64,000 nucleotides of DNA, from assembly GCA_963726995.1 (NCBI GenBank), contig CAVSEP010000007.1, forward strand, positions 744,001 through 808,000, read 5' to 3'. This stretch comes from DAIDKA01 sp963726995 (GTDB lineage Bacteria > Pseudomonadota > Gammaproteobacteria > Steroidobacterales > Steroidobacteraceae). Below, piece after piece: positions 36,028-44,960 of this stretch (its first letter is position 1; every line of letters starts with the position of its first letter). The notes beneath the pieces were generated by a model, which was not told the DNA's origin, searched no databases, and was given only the letters and a program-made list of their open reading frames with translations. Both the position numbers and the translations under genes were made by a program.

Positions 36028-36576
36028 TTACGGTCTTGCCGGAGTCACGCAACTGACGATCTCGCAGACCTCGCGACCGATGTTGCGGAAGCGATGGGGA
36101 AGCTGGCTGGTGAAGTAGTAGGCATCGCCGGGACCCAGCACCCGGCTGGAGCCCCCGATGGTCAGTTCAATGCGCCCGCGCACCACCAGCCCGCCTTCCT
36201 CGCCGCGGTGGGCCAGCAGCTCATCGCCGCTGGTGGCACCGGGGGCATAGCGATCGTGCTGGATCGACAGCTGCCGTCCGCTGCGCTCGGCGGCCACCAG
36301 CCGGCGCGAGAGCGCCTCGTTGCCGATCTCCTTGAGCTCCTCGGCCGCAAAGAACATCTGCGGCGCGCTGGCTTCATCCAGGGTGAAGAATTCGACCAGG
36401 GTCATGGGCACCCCATCGAGCACCTTCTTCAGGGAGCTGACGGAGGGACTGACCCGGTTCTGCTCGATCAGGGAGATCAACCCGTTGGTGACCCCGGCGC
36501 GCCTGGCGAGGGCCCGTTGCGACAAACCGAAGGCCACGCGAACACTGCGCAGCTTGGCGCCAACGTCGATACTCAT
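36028..36576 (-). CDS. puuR: PuuR-type XRE/cupin transcriptional regulator
   Basis: An N-terminal HTH (LRSVRVAFGLSQRALARRAG, VTNGLISLIEQNRVSPS) is joined to a C-terminal cupin (LLAHRGEEGGLVVRGRIELT, YFTSQLPHRFRNIG). This matches regulators of polyamine catabolism such as PuuR, where the cupin is thought to sense the ligand. ATG at 36576 gives the standard start (MSIDVGAKL). An upstream extension to 36666 would carry the palindrome into coding sequence. Targets should include the puu/pot operon, puuB and the aminotransferase gene. Confidence 0.86.
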   Translation of the reverse strand: MSIDVGAKLRSVRVAFGLSQRALARRAGVTNGLISLIEQNRVSPSVSSLKKVLDGVPMTLVEFFTLDEASAPQMFFAAEELKEIGNEALSRRLVAAERSGRQLSIQHDRYAPGATSGDELLAHRGEEGGLVVRGRIELTIGGSSRVLGPGDAYYFTSQLPHRFRNIGREVCEIVSCVTPARP

Positions 36577-36596
36577 ATTATGTAAATAACTAAGAT

Positions 36597-36612
36597 GTTG
36601 AGGATACTCAAC
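36597..36612. promoter_or_regulatory. Palindrome upstream of puuR, candidate operator
   Basis: GTTGAG GATA CTCAAC is a perfect 6-bp arm palindrome, 20 bp upstream of the puuR ATG in the divergent puuR-aminotransferase region. It could be the autoregulation site. It shares no obvious consensus with the palindrome near puuD. Confidence 0.4.
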
Positions 36613-36711
36613 GAAGGGGGCGAAATTTCCGCTCTTGTAGCCCAAATTGTCAACTTTCTTTATCATCGCGCCCCTCGTTTACCGTAAGTCCGCTCCGGAG
36701 CACATACGATC

Positions 36712-38019
36712 ATGTCGACGCCCTCGCTCGAATCCCTGTGGATGCCCTTCACGCCGAACCGCCAGTTCAAGGCCAAACCGCGGATTCTCGCCAAGGCCTC
36801 AGGCATGCATTACTGGAGCGGCGATGGTCGTCAGATCCTGGATGCCGTGGCCGGACTGTGGTGCGTGAATGCCGGACACGGCCGGCGCGAAATCACCGAA
36901 GCGGTGGCGCGCCAGCTGGAGACCATGGACTACGCACCGCCGTTCAACATGGGGCACCCGGGCGCCTATGAACTGGCGAACCGCATGGCAGCGCTCGCCC
37001 CGGAGGGCCTGGATCACGTGTTCTTCGGCAATTCCGGGTCCGAGGCGGTGGACACGGCGCTGAAGATCGCGATCGGCTACCACGCGGTGCGCGGCGAGGC
37101 GCGTCGCACCCGCATCGTGGGCCGGGTACGCGGCTACAACGGAGTAAGCTTCGCCGGCATTTCGGTGGGCGGCATCGCGGCCAACCGCAAGATGTGGTCC
37201 GGCACGCTGCTGCCGAATGTGGATCATCTGCCGCACACCCATGATCTGGCGCGCAACGCCTTCTCGCGCGGACTTCCTCAGCATGGCGTTGAACTCGCCA
37301 ATGAGCTGGAAAAGATCATCGCCCTGCAGGATGCCTCGACCATCGCCGCGGTGATCGTCGAACCCATCGCCGGCTCCACCGGCGTGCTGCTGCCGCCTGT
37401 GGGCTATCTGCAGCGCCTGCGCGAGATCTGCACCAAGCACGGTATCCTGCTGATATTCGACGAGGTCATCACCGGCTTCGGGCGCACCGGGTCGGCCTTT
37501 GCATCGCAGGAGTTCGGCGTCACGCCGGACATCATCACCTGCGCCAAGGGCCTCACCAACGGCTGCGTGCCCATGGGTGCGGCCATCGTCTCCAGGACCA
37601 TTTACGAGGCCTTCATGAAGGGTCCGGATGGCATCGAGATCTTCCACGGCTACACCTACTCGGGACATCCGACCGCCTGCGCGGCGGGCCTGGCCACCCT
37701 GGACATCTACGCACGCGAGAATCTGCTCACCCGTGCCAAGACGGTCGCGAAGGAATGGGAGGAGGCCTCGCACTCATTGCGCGGCCTGCCGCATGTCATC
37801 GACGTGCGCAACTACGGATTGATCCTGGGCCTGGAGTTCGATCCCATCGCGGGCAAACCCGGCGCGCGCGCCTTCGACGTGTACGTGAAGTGCTTCGAGC
37901 GCGGCCTGCTGGTGCGCCAGACGGCCGACATCCTGGCCCTGTCACCGCCGTTGATCATCGAGTCCAAGCACATCGATCAGATCTTCGAGACCTTGCGGTC
38001 GGTGATCAGGGCCCTGTAG
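36712..38019 (+). CDS. Omega-amino acid--pyruvate aminotransferase
   Basis: A class III PLP aminotransferase. LWMPFTPNRQFK, LDAVAGLWCVNAGHGR, FFGNSGSEAVDTALK, IVEPIAGSTGVLLPPVGYLQ, LLIFDEVITGFGRTG and CAKGLTNGCVPMGAA (Lys of the Schiff base) match beta-alanine/omega-aminotransferases; putrescine-pyruvate aminotransferase is a close alternative. In this context it could transaminate putrescine, GABA or beta-alanine, as a route parallel to PuuB. It is divergent from puuR and converges on the OmpA-family gene 7 bp away. Confidence 0.88.
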   Translation: MSTPSLESLWMPFTPNRQFKAKPRILAKASGMHYWSGDGRQILDAVAGLWCVNAGHGRREITEAVARQLETMDYAPPFNMGHPGAYELANRMAALAPEGLDHVFFGNSGSEAVDTALKIAIGYHAVRGEARRTRIVGRVRGYNGVSFAGISVGGIAANRKMWSGTLLPNVDHLPHTHDLARNAFSRGLPQHGVELANELEKIIALQDASTIAAVIVEPIAGSTGVLLPPVGYLQRLREICTKHGILLIFDEVITGFGRTGSAFASQEFGVTPDIITCAKGLTNGCVPMGAAIVSRTIYEAFMKGPDGIEIFHGYTYSGHPTACAAGLATLDIYARENLLTRAKTVAKEWEEASHSLRGLPHVIDVRNYGLILGLEFDPIAGKPGARAFDVYVKCFERGLLVRQTADILALSPPLIIESKHIDQIFETLRSVIRAL

Positions 38020-38026
38020 CCGCGCT

Positions 38027-38764
38027 TCACTGCACCTGGGCAACGGTTGCGGTGGAGGACTTGCCGTCCTCCAGTTTGACCGTGACGCGGCGCTGGAACG
38101 CGAACGCATCCAGATCGCGTACCTGCGCGTCACCCTCGGCACCCAGCGCTTCGATCACGATGCGGTCCGCGTTCAGCCCCGCGTTGGTCAGCGCGGCGGC
38201 GACCGCCTCGGCGCGCTGCTTCGACAGCGCGAGGTTGTACTCCGGGGCGCCGCGCGGATCCGCGTGACCGCTGACCTTGATCCTGATGCCGTCCATGCCG
38301 CCGGCCAGCTGTCCCAGGGTGGTCAGCTGCTCGATGTCATCGGCAGCCAGTTTCGAGTCGCCGGTGCGAAAGGCGATGTTCAGCGTCAGCTCGCGGGCGC
38401 GTCCCAGGGAATCCTCCCGCTGCATCAGGGCCTGCGCCAGCTTGGCCCGCTCGGCGTTGCTGCCGGACAGATCGGCCGCCAGCGCGTGATTGAGCGCCTT
38501 CTGCTTGTGGTAGTGCTCCCCGAGCAGCGCCCCGGTGATGCCGCCGGCCACCGCACCGATGGGACCGCCGGCGACCGCGCCGATGGCCAGCCCGCTGACA
38601 AAACCGATGTTCTCCTCGGCGGGCGCCGATTTGCTCGGCTTGACGGTCACCGTCCTCATCCCCGCTGCCGCCTCCCCGGCAACGCAAGGCAGCGCTGCCG
38701 CCACGGCGCATGCCAGGCCGAAACCCACCACAGTCCTGTGTACCCTGCGTGCATTCGCGTTCAT
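38027..38764 (-). CDS. OmpA-family protein with glycine zipper
   Basis: It has a signal peptide, then a glycine zipper (GLAIGAVAGGPIGAVAGGIT) and a coiled-coil region. A C-terminal OmpA/MotB peptidoglycan-binding domain follows, with SGHADPRGAPEYNLALSKQR and an NIAFRTGDSKLAADD start. The 245-residue layout resembles the sortase-associated protein PdsO, but no sortase partner is visible, so I name only the general family. A periplasmic protein anchoring envelope to peptidoglycan is likely. Confidence 0.82.
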   Translation of the reverse strand: MNANARRVHRTVVGFGLACAVAAALPCVAGEAAAGMRTVTVKPSKSAPAEENIGFVSGLAIGAVAGGPIGAVAGGITGALLGEHYHKQKALNHALAADLSGSNAERAKLAQALMQREDSLGRARELTLNIAFRTGDSKLAADDIEQLTTLGQLAGGMDGIRIKVSGHADPRGAPEYNLALSKQRAEAVAAALTNAGLNADRIVIEALGAEGDAQVRDLDAFAFQRRVTVKLEDGKSSTATVAQVQ

Positions 38765-38872
38765 GACCCGTACCTCTTATGAGTGGCGCAGGCACCTTGC
38801 CTGCGCTACGGGTACAGTTCACGCCCGCAATGGGACGCCCCTATGCGGCAAAAGTGCCGCGCCTGCGAAGCT

Positions 38873-39910
38873 TTATGGCCGATTGTGGCGGGGCCGGCGC
38901 CGGCCATCGGCCGTCACCAGTTCCCGCACCAGCCCGGGGCCGCGATAGACGAGGCCGGTGTACACCTGGATCAGGTCGGCGCCCGCCGCGAACATGGCGG
39001 CAGCGTCCGCCGCGCTGCTGATGCCCCCGACGCCGATCAGCGGCACCTGCGGACCCAGCAGTTGGCGCAGTTGGCGAATGACGCTCACGGACTTTTCCCT
39101 CAAGGGCTCACCGCTCAGGCCCCCGGGACGCTCGGCGTGCGGCAGGCCCGTCACGGCGACCCGATCCAGCGTGGTGTTGGTGGCGATGACCCCGTCCAGC
39201 GCCAGTTCGCGGATCACCTGCGCGCTCGCCGCCAGTTCATCCGCCGAGAGGTCCGGCGAGAGTTTGACGACCAACGGCACCCGCCAACCCACGCGCTCGG
39301 CCAGCTCAGCGCGCGTCTCGAGCAGCGCCTGCAGCAGCGGGCGCAGCTGATCGCCCTCCTGAAGCTGGCGCAGGCCCTGGGTGTTGGGGCTGCTGATGTT
39401 GATGGCCACGTAGTCGGCGCATTCATACACCGCCCGTAGCGCCGCCACATAGTCGGACGTCGCCTCCTCCAATGGGGTCGCGGCGTTCTTGCCGATGTTC
39501 ACGCCGCACACGCCGCGGTAGCGGCGGCGGCGCAGGCGCGCCACGGCGGCATCGACTCCCTCATTCGGGAAGCCCATGCGATTGATGACGGCGCGCGCCT
39601 TGGGCAGGCGGAAAATCCGCGGCCTGGGATTGCCCGCCTGCGGCCTGGGCGTCAGGGTTCCCACTTCCACGAATCCGAAGCCCAGCGCTCCCATGGCCTC
39701 GACGCAGGTCGCGTTCTTGTCGAACCCGGCCGCCAGCCCGATGCGGTTGGCGAACGTGAGCCCCATGAGCTCGACCGGTATCGGCGGCTGCTCCGGGGCG
39801 AGCAGGCGCAGCAACCCCAGGCGCTGGCTCAGGCGCAGACTGCTCAGGGTCAGGTGGTGGGCGGCCTCCGCATCCAGTAGGAAGAGCAGCGCTCGCGCCA
39901 GGCCGTACAT
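38873..39910 (-). CDS. pyrD: Dihydroorotate dehydrogenase, class 2
   Basis: Quinone-linked oxidation of dihydroorotate in pyrimidine synthesis. LTFANRIGLAAGFDKNA, INRMGFPNEG, CGVNIGKN, AINISSPNTQGLR with the catalytic Ser, VKLSPDL, TNTTLDR and VPLIGVGGISSA with FMN-phosphate contacts are all present. N-terminal helices (MYGLARALLFLLDAE) interact with the membrane in class 2 enzymes. ATG at 39910 overlaps the stop of the purM-like gene (TGATG), so the two are coupled. Confidence 0.95.
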   Translation of the reverse strand: MYGLARALLFLLDAEAAHHLTLSSLRLSQRLGLLRLLAPEQPPIPVELMGLTFANRIGLAAGFDKNATCVEAMGALGFGFVEVGTLTPRPQAGNPRPRIFRLPKARAVINRMGFPNEGVDAAVARLRRRRYRGVCGVNIGKNAATPLEEATSDYVAALRAVYECADYVAINISSPNTQGLRQLQEGDQLRPLLQALLETRAELAERVGWRVPLVVKLSPDLSADELAASAQVIRELALDGVIATNTTLDRVAVTGLPHAERPGGLSGEPLREKSVSVIRQLRQLLGPQVPLIGVGGISSAADAAAMFAAGADLIQVYTGLVYRGPGLVRELVTADGRRRPRHNRP

Positions 39911-41019
39911 CAGCCGCGCAGCGCCAGTTCGTCCGCCGCGAACTCGATGCCCAGGGGCTCGATGAGCACCCGGCGCGGACCCGGATCGACGACCCCGCAC
40001 GTCCAGGCGGCAAGCCCGGCCGCGCGGGCCGCGGCAATCGTGGCGGCCACGTCGCTCGGCGCCACGAACAGCGCAAAACCGGCGCCCATGTTGAGACTGC
40101 CATAGGCCTCGCGCACGTCCATGCGGCCCTCGCGCTGCATGAAGGCGAGCACCTCGGGCACCGGCGGCAGGGTGTGCATGCGATAGGTGAAGTCGGACGC
40201 ATGACGCATGAGCTTGCGCCAGCCGTGACCGGTGATGTTGACGCAGTAGTGCGGCAGGACGTTCGCCGCCCACAGCTGCTTGATCACCGGCGGATACAGC
40301 ACCGTGGGATCCAGAACGGCTTCACCGAAGCGCCGGCCGTCAGCCAGGCGCGTGGCATATCCTTGCGGTAATTGCGCGGCGAGCTGGCGCGCGAGACTCA
40401 CGCCGTTGGCGTGAATGCCGCTCGCGGCCAGCAGCACGATGGCATCCCCGGCGTGCAGTTGTGCGCCCAGGGTCAGGTGCGCGCGCGATGGCACGATGCC
40501 GACGCAGGAGGCAGCCAGATCAATGCTGCCCGGTGCCACGACTCCGGCCAGCGCCGGGGTCTCGCCGCCGCCCCAGGACACTTCGCAGATGTCGCAGGCC
40601 GCCTGCCAGCCGCGCACCAGATCTTCCATGCGGGGTATGTCGGAGAACCAGTCGCTGCCGCCGGCCGCCCAGTAGGCGTGGACCGAAATCGGCGCGGCGC
40701 CCACCGTCACCAGGTCATTGACCGCCATGGCAATCGTGTCCTGGGCGATGGTGTCGTAGTGGCTGCGGCCGCTGACCGCGCGCATCGCATCGGCCACCAG
40801 GGACTTGGTGCCCAGGCACTCCACGATCGAGGCCAGCAGCACGCCGTGGGTTTCCACCACATAGGCGGACTCGCCGCGGGAACTCTCGATTTCCCGGGCC
40901 GCGTGGCCGGCCAGATGTCGCGCGGTGCCCCGGGCAGCCCGCTGGGCCAGGACCTTCAGCGCGTCGATGCGGTGGTAGTCGACACCTGCGCTCTGGTAAT
41001 CAAGTGGCGCTTTTGACAT
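39910..41019 (-). CDS. AIR synthase (PurM)-like protein
   Basis: Phosphoribosylformylglycinamidine cyclo-ligase fold. TIAQDTIAMAVNDLVTVGAAP is the conserved ATP/metal loop, WGGGETPALAG the Gly-rich site, NGVSLAR and INITGHG-like CVNITGHGWRKLMR the second half. It is more diverged than housekeeping PurM (length 369, N-terminus different). It may be the purine enzyme or a paralogue. No purN lies next to it, and it is coupled to pyrD. Start chosen at 41019 (MSKAPLDYQ), giving the usual N-terminus. Confidence 0.75.
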   Translation of the reverse strand: MSKAPLDYQSAGVDYHRIDALKVLAQRAARGTARHLAGHAAREIESSRGESAYVVETHGVLLASIVECLGTKSLVADAMRAVSGRSHYDTIAQDTIAMAVNDLVTVGAAPISVHAYWAAGGSDWFSDIPRMEDLVRGWQAACDICEVSWGGGETPALAGVVAPGSIDLAASCVGIVPSRAHLTLGAQLHAGDAIVLLAASGIHANGVSLARQLAAQLPQGYATRLADGRRFGEAVLDPTVLYPPVIKQLWAANVLPHYCVNITGHGWRKLMRHASDFTYRMHTLPPVPEVLAFMQREGRMDVREAYGSLNMGAGFALFVAPSDVAATIAAARAAGLAAWTCGVVDPGPRRVLIEPLGIEFAADELALRG

Positions 41020-41041
41020 GCGCACATCGTAACATTCCCCC

Positions 41042-41728
41042 ATGAACTACCAGACCCGGCAGTCCCGCGAGGCGATCGTCATGACCCCCGCCGCGCCCCC
41101 CAGCAGCAGCGTCATCTGGCTGCACGGACTGGGCGCCGACGGGACCGATTTCCTGCCCCTGGTCCCGGAACTGCACCTGCCGGACGATGTGGCGCCGCGC
41201 TTTGTTTTTCCGAACGCCCCGGTGCGGCCGGTCACGGTCAACAACGGCCTGACCATGCGCGCGTGGTACGACATCTACAGCCTGGAAATCCGCGACCGGG
41301 AGGACCTTGCCGGCATCCAGGCCTCGGCCGCCACGGTGCACGGCCTCATCGACCGTGAACGCGCCGCCGGCATCGCTCCGGAGCGCATCGTGCTGGCGGG
41401 GTTTTCCCAGGGCGGCGCCATCGCGCTGCAGGCGGGACTGCGCTATCCGGCCACCCTGGCGGGCATTCTGGCTCTGTCGACCTACCTGCCCCTGCGCGCA
41501 ACCCTGGCCGCGGAGCGCACCCCGGCCAACCAGTCGATTCCCATCCTGATGTGCCACGGACGCGAGGATACGATCGTACCGCTGGCGCTGGCGCGACTGT
41601 CCTTCGCCGCGCTGGGCGCCGCGGGTTATGCCCCGACCTGGCTTGATTACCCCATGCAGCACCAGTTGTGCGCGCCGGAAATCCTCGCCATCAGCCGCTG
41701 GCTGCAGCAGGTCCTGCCGCCCGCCTAA
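41042..41728 (+). CDS. Carboxylesterase/phospholipase of the alpha/beta hydrolase EstB type
   Basis: A small esterase. VIWLHGLGADGTDF is the oxyanion region, LAGFSQGGAIALQAGL holds the nucleophile Ser, CHGREDTIVPLALA the Asp and PMQHQLCAPE the His. Its 228 residues fit YvaK/EstB-like enzymes. An alternative start is ATG at 41081. The gene is divergent from the purM-like gene and overlaps the DUF885 gene by 4 bp at its 3' end. Confidence 0.9.
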   Translation: MNYQTRQSREAIVMTPAAPPSSSVIWLHGLGADGTDFLPLVPELHLPDDVAPRFVFPNAPVRPVTVNNGLTMRAWYDIYSLEIRDREDLAGIQASAATVHGLIDRERAAGIAPERIVLAGFSQGGAIALQAGLRYPATLAGILALSTYLPLRATLAAERTPANQSIPILMCHGREDTIVPLALARLSFAALGAAGYAPTWLDYPMQHQLCAPEILAISRWLQQVLPPA

Positions 41729-43737
41729 GGAGCCGGGCGCCCGAGCTCGCGCAGCAGTTCTTCGGCGAAATAGCCGGTGGGAATACTGCCCTGCTTCATG
41801 AACTCCAGGTGGAAACGCTGCTCGGAAAACTCCGGTCCGAACAGCCGCTGAGCGCGGTGCCGCAATGACAGGATCTGCTCCTTGCCCAGCCGATAGGTGA
41901 TCGCCTGCGTGGGCCAGCGCGCATAGCGCTTGATTTCGGCGCGCGCACTCTCGCAGCTGGCGCGCTTTTCGGGCTCGGCCTGGGCCTTTAGGTCATGGCA
42001 GGAGCCGGGAATGAAGTCGACGACTTCGGAAAAGAGAGTCACGGCATCTTCAAATGACAGGCGCCCGGTGTGGATTCCGGTGTCGATGCGCACGCGCAGA
42101 TCGCGATACAGCTGGCCCTGCAGCTGGTAAAGGCGCTGCTCGGGCGAGTAGAAGCCATGCGGCGCGCCGGGCTGCGGCTCGGCCATCAGACTTTCCGCGT
42201 ACAGCGCCCAGCCCTCGGTGGCCAGCGAGTCCTCCCACATCGAGGAGGAATCCTCCACCGCTCCGGGAGTCAGCCAGCGCACATCCGAGATCAGCGCGCG
42301 CTGTTCGGTCATGATCTTGTAGTTCCAGTCATGGCCGGGAAAACCCTCGTGCGCCGCCAGGTCCGGCTGCGCATCCAGATTGTGCAGCTGGCGCAGCAGT
42401 GCCGGATCATCCCCGGTGGGCGTTACGTAAAAGCGTCCCACGCCGTCGGGCGTGAAGATCGGCGCCGGGTAGTAGGCCGCGCTCTCGATCGAGGCGCGCA
42501 GCGGCGGTGGCGTCACGGTCACATCCAGGCGGTACTGGGCGGGCACATCGAACAGATGGGTGGTGCGCGCGTACTCGACGAGCCGTTGGCCGGTCCTGCG
42601 ATACGACTCGACCATCGCCGCATCGTTCAGCGGGGCGTCCTGTTCGAGGTGCCCGAACACCATGTGCACCAGCGCGTCCGCACCGACCGCAGCGCCGGCG
42701 GGCGCCGCCCAGTGATGGGCCAGTGCAATGCTGCGCGCCAGGGCGAGCATCTGCGCCCGGGTGGCCTGCACCACCGGCCATGACTGCTGGTACAGCGCCG
42801 CGGCGGTCGTTTCCAGGTGCAGGTTGTTATGCAGCGCCCAGTCATATTCGGCTTCGCCGAACACGTACCGGTCGGCCCGGAACGGCGGCTTCAGCGCCCT
42901 CACATCCTTGGCCGCGGCGTCCAGGAAAAAAGTGCCCGCCACGTACTCGCGCAGCTGCTGGTAGGCCGCGGCCGCCTCCTTGCCGGCCTGCTGCAGCTGG
43001 CGCAGCAGCGACTCGCGATTCGCACCCGCGAGCAGCTGCGCCGCGATGCCCGGCAGGTCCCTGGCGAAATATTCGGCGTCAGCGCTGCTGCTGTGCAGGC
43101 CGAAATCCATCAGTACGCGCCAATCCGGCGGATGTCCGGCGCGTACGCCGGCGGCCAGCTGCGCCCGCGCGGTGGCCAGGTAGGCCGGCACGGCGCGGGT
43201 TCGCGCAATCACGTGCTGCCACTGCGCCTCGGTGCCCGAGGTCGCGTTGCCGGTGGGCTTCATGCCCTGGATCTGCCAATCGATGCCGCGCAACGGCTCA
43301 TCTACATACGAGTCGAGGGCATTCTGCTGGTGGCGCAGCACCTCATGCTGGTGCAGCAAGAAATCGATCTGCGCGAGCACCACGGTCCGGTCGATGCGCC
43401 GCCGTGCCGACAGGCGCCGCGGCTCGATCTGTGCGAACTGGATCCGCAGTGTGCGCCAACGCTGATCCTCGGCCGTGAGTGCGGCCGGCGAGTAATCGCG
43501 CAGCGTGCCGTCCACCTCGCTCAATGCCGGATCAAAGGCCGAGCCACCGAGGTAGGTGGCCATCACCGGAAAGCGGCTCATGCTGTACACCACGTAGGCA
43601 TGCTCGAGCGTCGCAAACTGCGCATCGGCGGCGGATTCAGCATGCGCCGGCGCCGCGGCGCCCGCCTGACCTGCCAGGGCGCAAGTCAGCAGCAAGCCGC
43701 TCAAGCCAGTCGCTTTTTGCAATCCGGACACGGGCAC
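41725..43737 (-). CDS. Secreted DUF885 metallopeptidase-like protein
   Basis: It has a signal peptide (LSGLLLTCALAGQAGAA). The signature HEGFPGHDWNYKIM, followed by SSSMWEDSLATEGWALYAES, supplies His, His and Glu, as in gluzincin-like DUF885 proteins. The N-terminal region is alpha-helical with many charged residues. Substrate unknown, but it is likely a periplasmic peptidase. Length 670 is normal. Confidence 0.88.
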   Translation of the reverse strand: MPVSGLQKATGLSGLLLTCALAGQAGAAAPAHAESAADAQFATLEHAYVVYSMSRFPVMATYLGGSAFDPALSEVDGTLRDYSPAALTAEDQRWRTLRIQFAQIEPRRLSARRRIDRTVVLAQIDFLLHQHEVLRHQQNALDSYVDEPLRGIDWQIQGMKPTGNATSGTEAQWQHVIARTRAVPAYLATARAQLAAGVRAGHPPDWRVLMDFGLHSSSADAEYFARDLPGIAAQLLAGANRESLLRQLQQAGKEAAAAYQQLREYVAGTFFLDAAAKDVRALKPPFRADRYVFGEAEYDWALHNNLHLETTAAALYQQSWPVVQATRAQMLALARSIALAHHWAAPAGAAVGADALVHMVFGHLEQDAPLNDAAMVESYRRTGQRLVEYARTTHLFDVPAQYRLDVTVTPPPLRASIESAAYYPAPIFTPDGVGRFYVTPTGDDPALLRQLHNLDAQPDLAAHEGFPGHDWNYKIMTEQRALISDVRWLTPGAVEDSSSMWEDSLATEGWALYAESLMAEPQPGAPHGFYSPEQRLYQLQGQLYRDLRVRIDTGIHTGRLSFEDAVTLFSEVVDFIPGSCHDLKAQAEPEKRASCESARAEIKRYARWPTQAITYRLGKEQILSLRHRAQRLFGPEFSEQRFHLEFMKQGSIPTGYFAEELLRELGRPAP

Positions 43738-43854
43738 TCCCCGGCGTCATTCCAAGGACGGTCATCCTGCCACAATCTGCCCGAATTGCCCCACCCGGAT
43801 GACCGAAAGCACATCCAGGCTGGGGGTCAACGAAGAAAAGCTGCAGGTGGCCCC

Positions 43855-44622
43855 ATGCTTCAGGATCTTCCAGTGTGGCTCGCGCATTTTCGCAGCCAGG
43901 CGGCGCACCCTCGGCAGGTTCCGGCGAGCCTCGAGGACACGCTCAGCGCCCGGGAACGGCGGCTGATTGCTGCCTCGATTGCCACGTTCCAGCTGGCTGA
44001 AAGCTCCGCTGGAACGCAGCTGCGTTGCGCGGTGCGTCGTCATTGCGAGTCACACGGCGGCGCGGATCTGGTGGAGATCTTCGACCTGTTCATCGCCGAG
44101 GAGCAGCGGCACGCGAGCCTGCTGCGCGAGTTCATGCAGGATCACGATATCCAGGAACGCGAGCGGGCATTGACCGATACGGCATTTCGCCTCGCCCGCA
44201 GATGGGGCGGCCTTGCGGCGCGCCTGCGGATCCTGGTCACCGCGGAGCTCATCGGCATCGTCTACTACCGCGCGCTGGAGGTGGTGACCGATTGCCGCCG
44301 GCTGCAGATCCTGTGCCGGACGCTGGTGGCGGACGAACTGGCCCATGTGGCCTTTGCATCCCGTCTGCTGCTCGAGTCCAGACAACGCCGCAGCGCATGG
44401 CCCGCAGCGCTGCTCGGAGCCTGGGAGCATTGCCTGCTGACGGCAGCGTCCCTGGCGGTCTGGGCCGCGCACCGCGGAGTGCTCAAATCCGCAGGCTACG
44501 GCCCCTGGCTGTTCCTGCGGGATTGCCGCAGCCAGTACGCCTTCTATCTGAAGTGGCCGGCGGCCCCGGGGTTGTCCGGCCGGCGCCGCGCCCACCGACC
44601 CTTGTCGCCGCATGGCACTTGA
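43855..44622 (+). CDS. Ferritin-like di-iron protein
   Basis: A four-helix di-iron pattern. AESSAGTQLRCAVRRH, the E-x-x-H in AEEQRHASLLREF, LVTAELIGIVYYRAL and the E-x-x-H in ADELAHVAFASRLLL provide ligands in family-typical spacing. Length about 255 residues. It might be an oxidase or hydroxylase related to tRNA hydroxylase MiaE, but I cannot fix a substrate. ATG at 43855 begins MLQDLPVWLAHFR. It is followed by yciH, 17 bp away. Confidence 0.8.
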   Translation: MLQDLPVWLAHFRSQAAHPRQVPASLEDTLSARERRLIAASIATFQLAESSAGTQLRCAVRRHCESHGGADLVEIFDLFIAEEQRHASLLREFMQDHDIQERERALTDTAFRLARRWGGLAARLRILVTAELIGIVYYRALEVVTDCRRLQILCRTLVADELAHVAFASRLLLESRQRRSAWPAALLGAWEHCLLTAASLAVWAAHRGVLKSAGYGPWLFLRDCRSQYAFYLKWPAAPGLSGRRRAHRPLSPHGT

Positions 44623-44639
44623 GTGCACCCTTCGGTCTC

Positions 44640-44960
44640 ATGAAGCCCACTCACACCTTTCGCGGCGTGGTCGTGAAGACCGATCCGGCCGCGCGCCTGA
44701 AATCCGCGCCGCCCGCCGGACCCGCCCGGGTTCGGGTCGGACGGGAAACCTCCGGGCGCGGCGGCAAGGGGGTGACGGTGATCAGCGGGCTGCCCCTGCC
44801 GGGCCCGGAGCTTGAGGCACTGGGCACGCAGCTGAAGAAACTGTGCGGCGCCGGTGGCGCGGTCCGGGACGGCGTCATCGAAATCCAGGGTGAACACCGC
44901 GACCGCCTGGTGCAGGAACTGGTCAGGCTGGGATTTGCGGCGAAACGCTCCGGTGGCTGA
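44640..44960 (+). CDS. yciH: SUI1/YciH-family translation factor
   Basis: A 106-residue SUI1 domain with RVRVGRETSGRGGKGVTVIS and LPLPGPELEALGTQLKKLCG, then EIQGEHRDRLVQEL. YciH is the bacterial eIF1 homologue and can influence initiation fidelity. The start ATG overlaps nothing, but its stop lies inside the beginning of the following MFS gene, so the two are coupled. Confidence 0.9.
   Translation: MKPTHTFRGVVVKTDPAARLKSAPPAGPARVRVGRETSGRGGKGVTVISGLPLPGPELEALGTQLKKLCGAGGAVRDGVIEIQGEHRDRLVQELVRLGFAAKRSGG

Noticed and set aside
33839..36118. Long plus-strand frame of 759 codons
   Set aside because: Exactly antisense to rlmL; composition artefact.
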